From an uncultured Ruminococcus sp. (GTDB lineage Bacteria; Bacillota; Clostridia; Oscillospirales; CAG-382): a stretch of 5,735 nt of DNA. Both the position numbers and the translations under genes were made by a program. Below, in pieces: positions 5,681 through 5,735 of the stretch (positions are counted from its first letter, which is position 1; every line of letters starts with the position of its first letter). Location: contig CACZRJ010000082.1 in the NCBI GenBank assembly GCA_902783535.1, forward strand, positions 1 to 5,735, given 5' to 3'. Under the pieces are notes generated by a model that had not been told where the DNA came from, made no database searches, and worked only from the letters and a program-made list of their open reading frames with translations.

Positions 5681-5728
5681 CCTTATTACTCATTGTTCTA
5701 TATCTTTGGGTAATAAGGTTCTTTTTTT
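5681..5728 (+). terminator. Rho-independent terminator of the tRNA-Thr gene
   Basis: A perfect 9-bp stem (CCTTATTAC 5681-5689 with GTAATAAGG 5710-5718) encloses a 20-nt loop and is followed by TTC and seven T residues (5722-5728). The stem is AT-rich and the loop long, so it is weaker than the GC-rich hairpin after the exporter operon. It begins 5 nt after the encoded CCA. Confidence 0.75.
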
Positions 5729-5735
5729 GCGTTCA

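Overview
The window looks like chromosomal DNA from a GC-rich, low-G+C-lineage-type anaerobe of the Bacillota (Clostridia or Erysipelotrichia of gut or rumen origin). The evidence is a C-ending codon preference, strong purine-rich Shine-Dalgarno sites, textbook sigma-A promoters (TTGACA/TATAAT), a tRNA with encoded CCA, a dockerin-bearing secreted GLUG-repeat protein, and an ABC-2 type exporter of a kind common in that phylum. The genus cannot be fixed from this sequence alone.

Layout. Positions 2-2711 (+) carry the end of an ABC exporter operon: the C-terminal half of an ATPase, then a 725-residue permease whose ribosome binding site begins on the ATPase stop codon. The permease has about nine membrane segments and an unusually large soluble tail. 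A strong hairpin terminator (2734-2765) closes this operon. A convergent gene (4578-2794, -) encodes a secreted protein of about 594 residues: signal peptide, nine GLUG motifs forming a probable beta-solenoid with many cysteines, a linker and a two-loop type I dockerin. Its best start is a TTG at 4578, not the GTG at 4587.

The intergenic region 4588-4726 holds divergent promoters. The rightward one (TTGACT-17-TATACT) is strong and has a 6-bp inverted repeat across its -10 and start site. It drives a 250-residue cytoplasmic protein (4727-5479, +) of no assigned function. That protein shows a possible PD-(D/E)XK-like core (E45, D54, E63-x-Q65), a CxxC-x3-CxxC cysteine cluster encoded by an imperfect 12-nt tandem repeat, and a C-terminal helix-turn-helix/winged-helix-like tail. 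The right end holds a complete tRNA-Thr(CGT) gene with a perfect-consensus promoter and its own terminator.

Apart from the ATPase/permease pair, the genes do not form one obvious pathway. The most unusual item is the 250-residue protein with its cysteine cluster and palindromic promoter. No mobile element, CRISPR array or rRNA was seen. There is no gene-free stretch longer than 300 bases.
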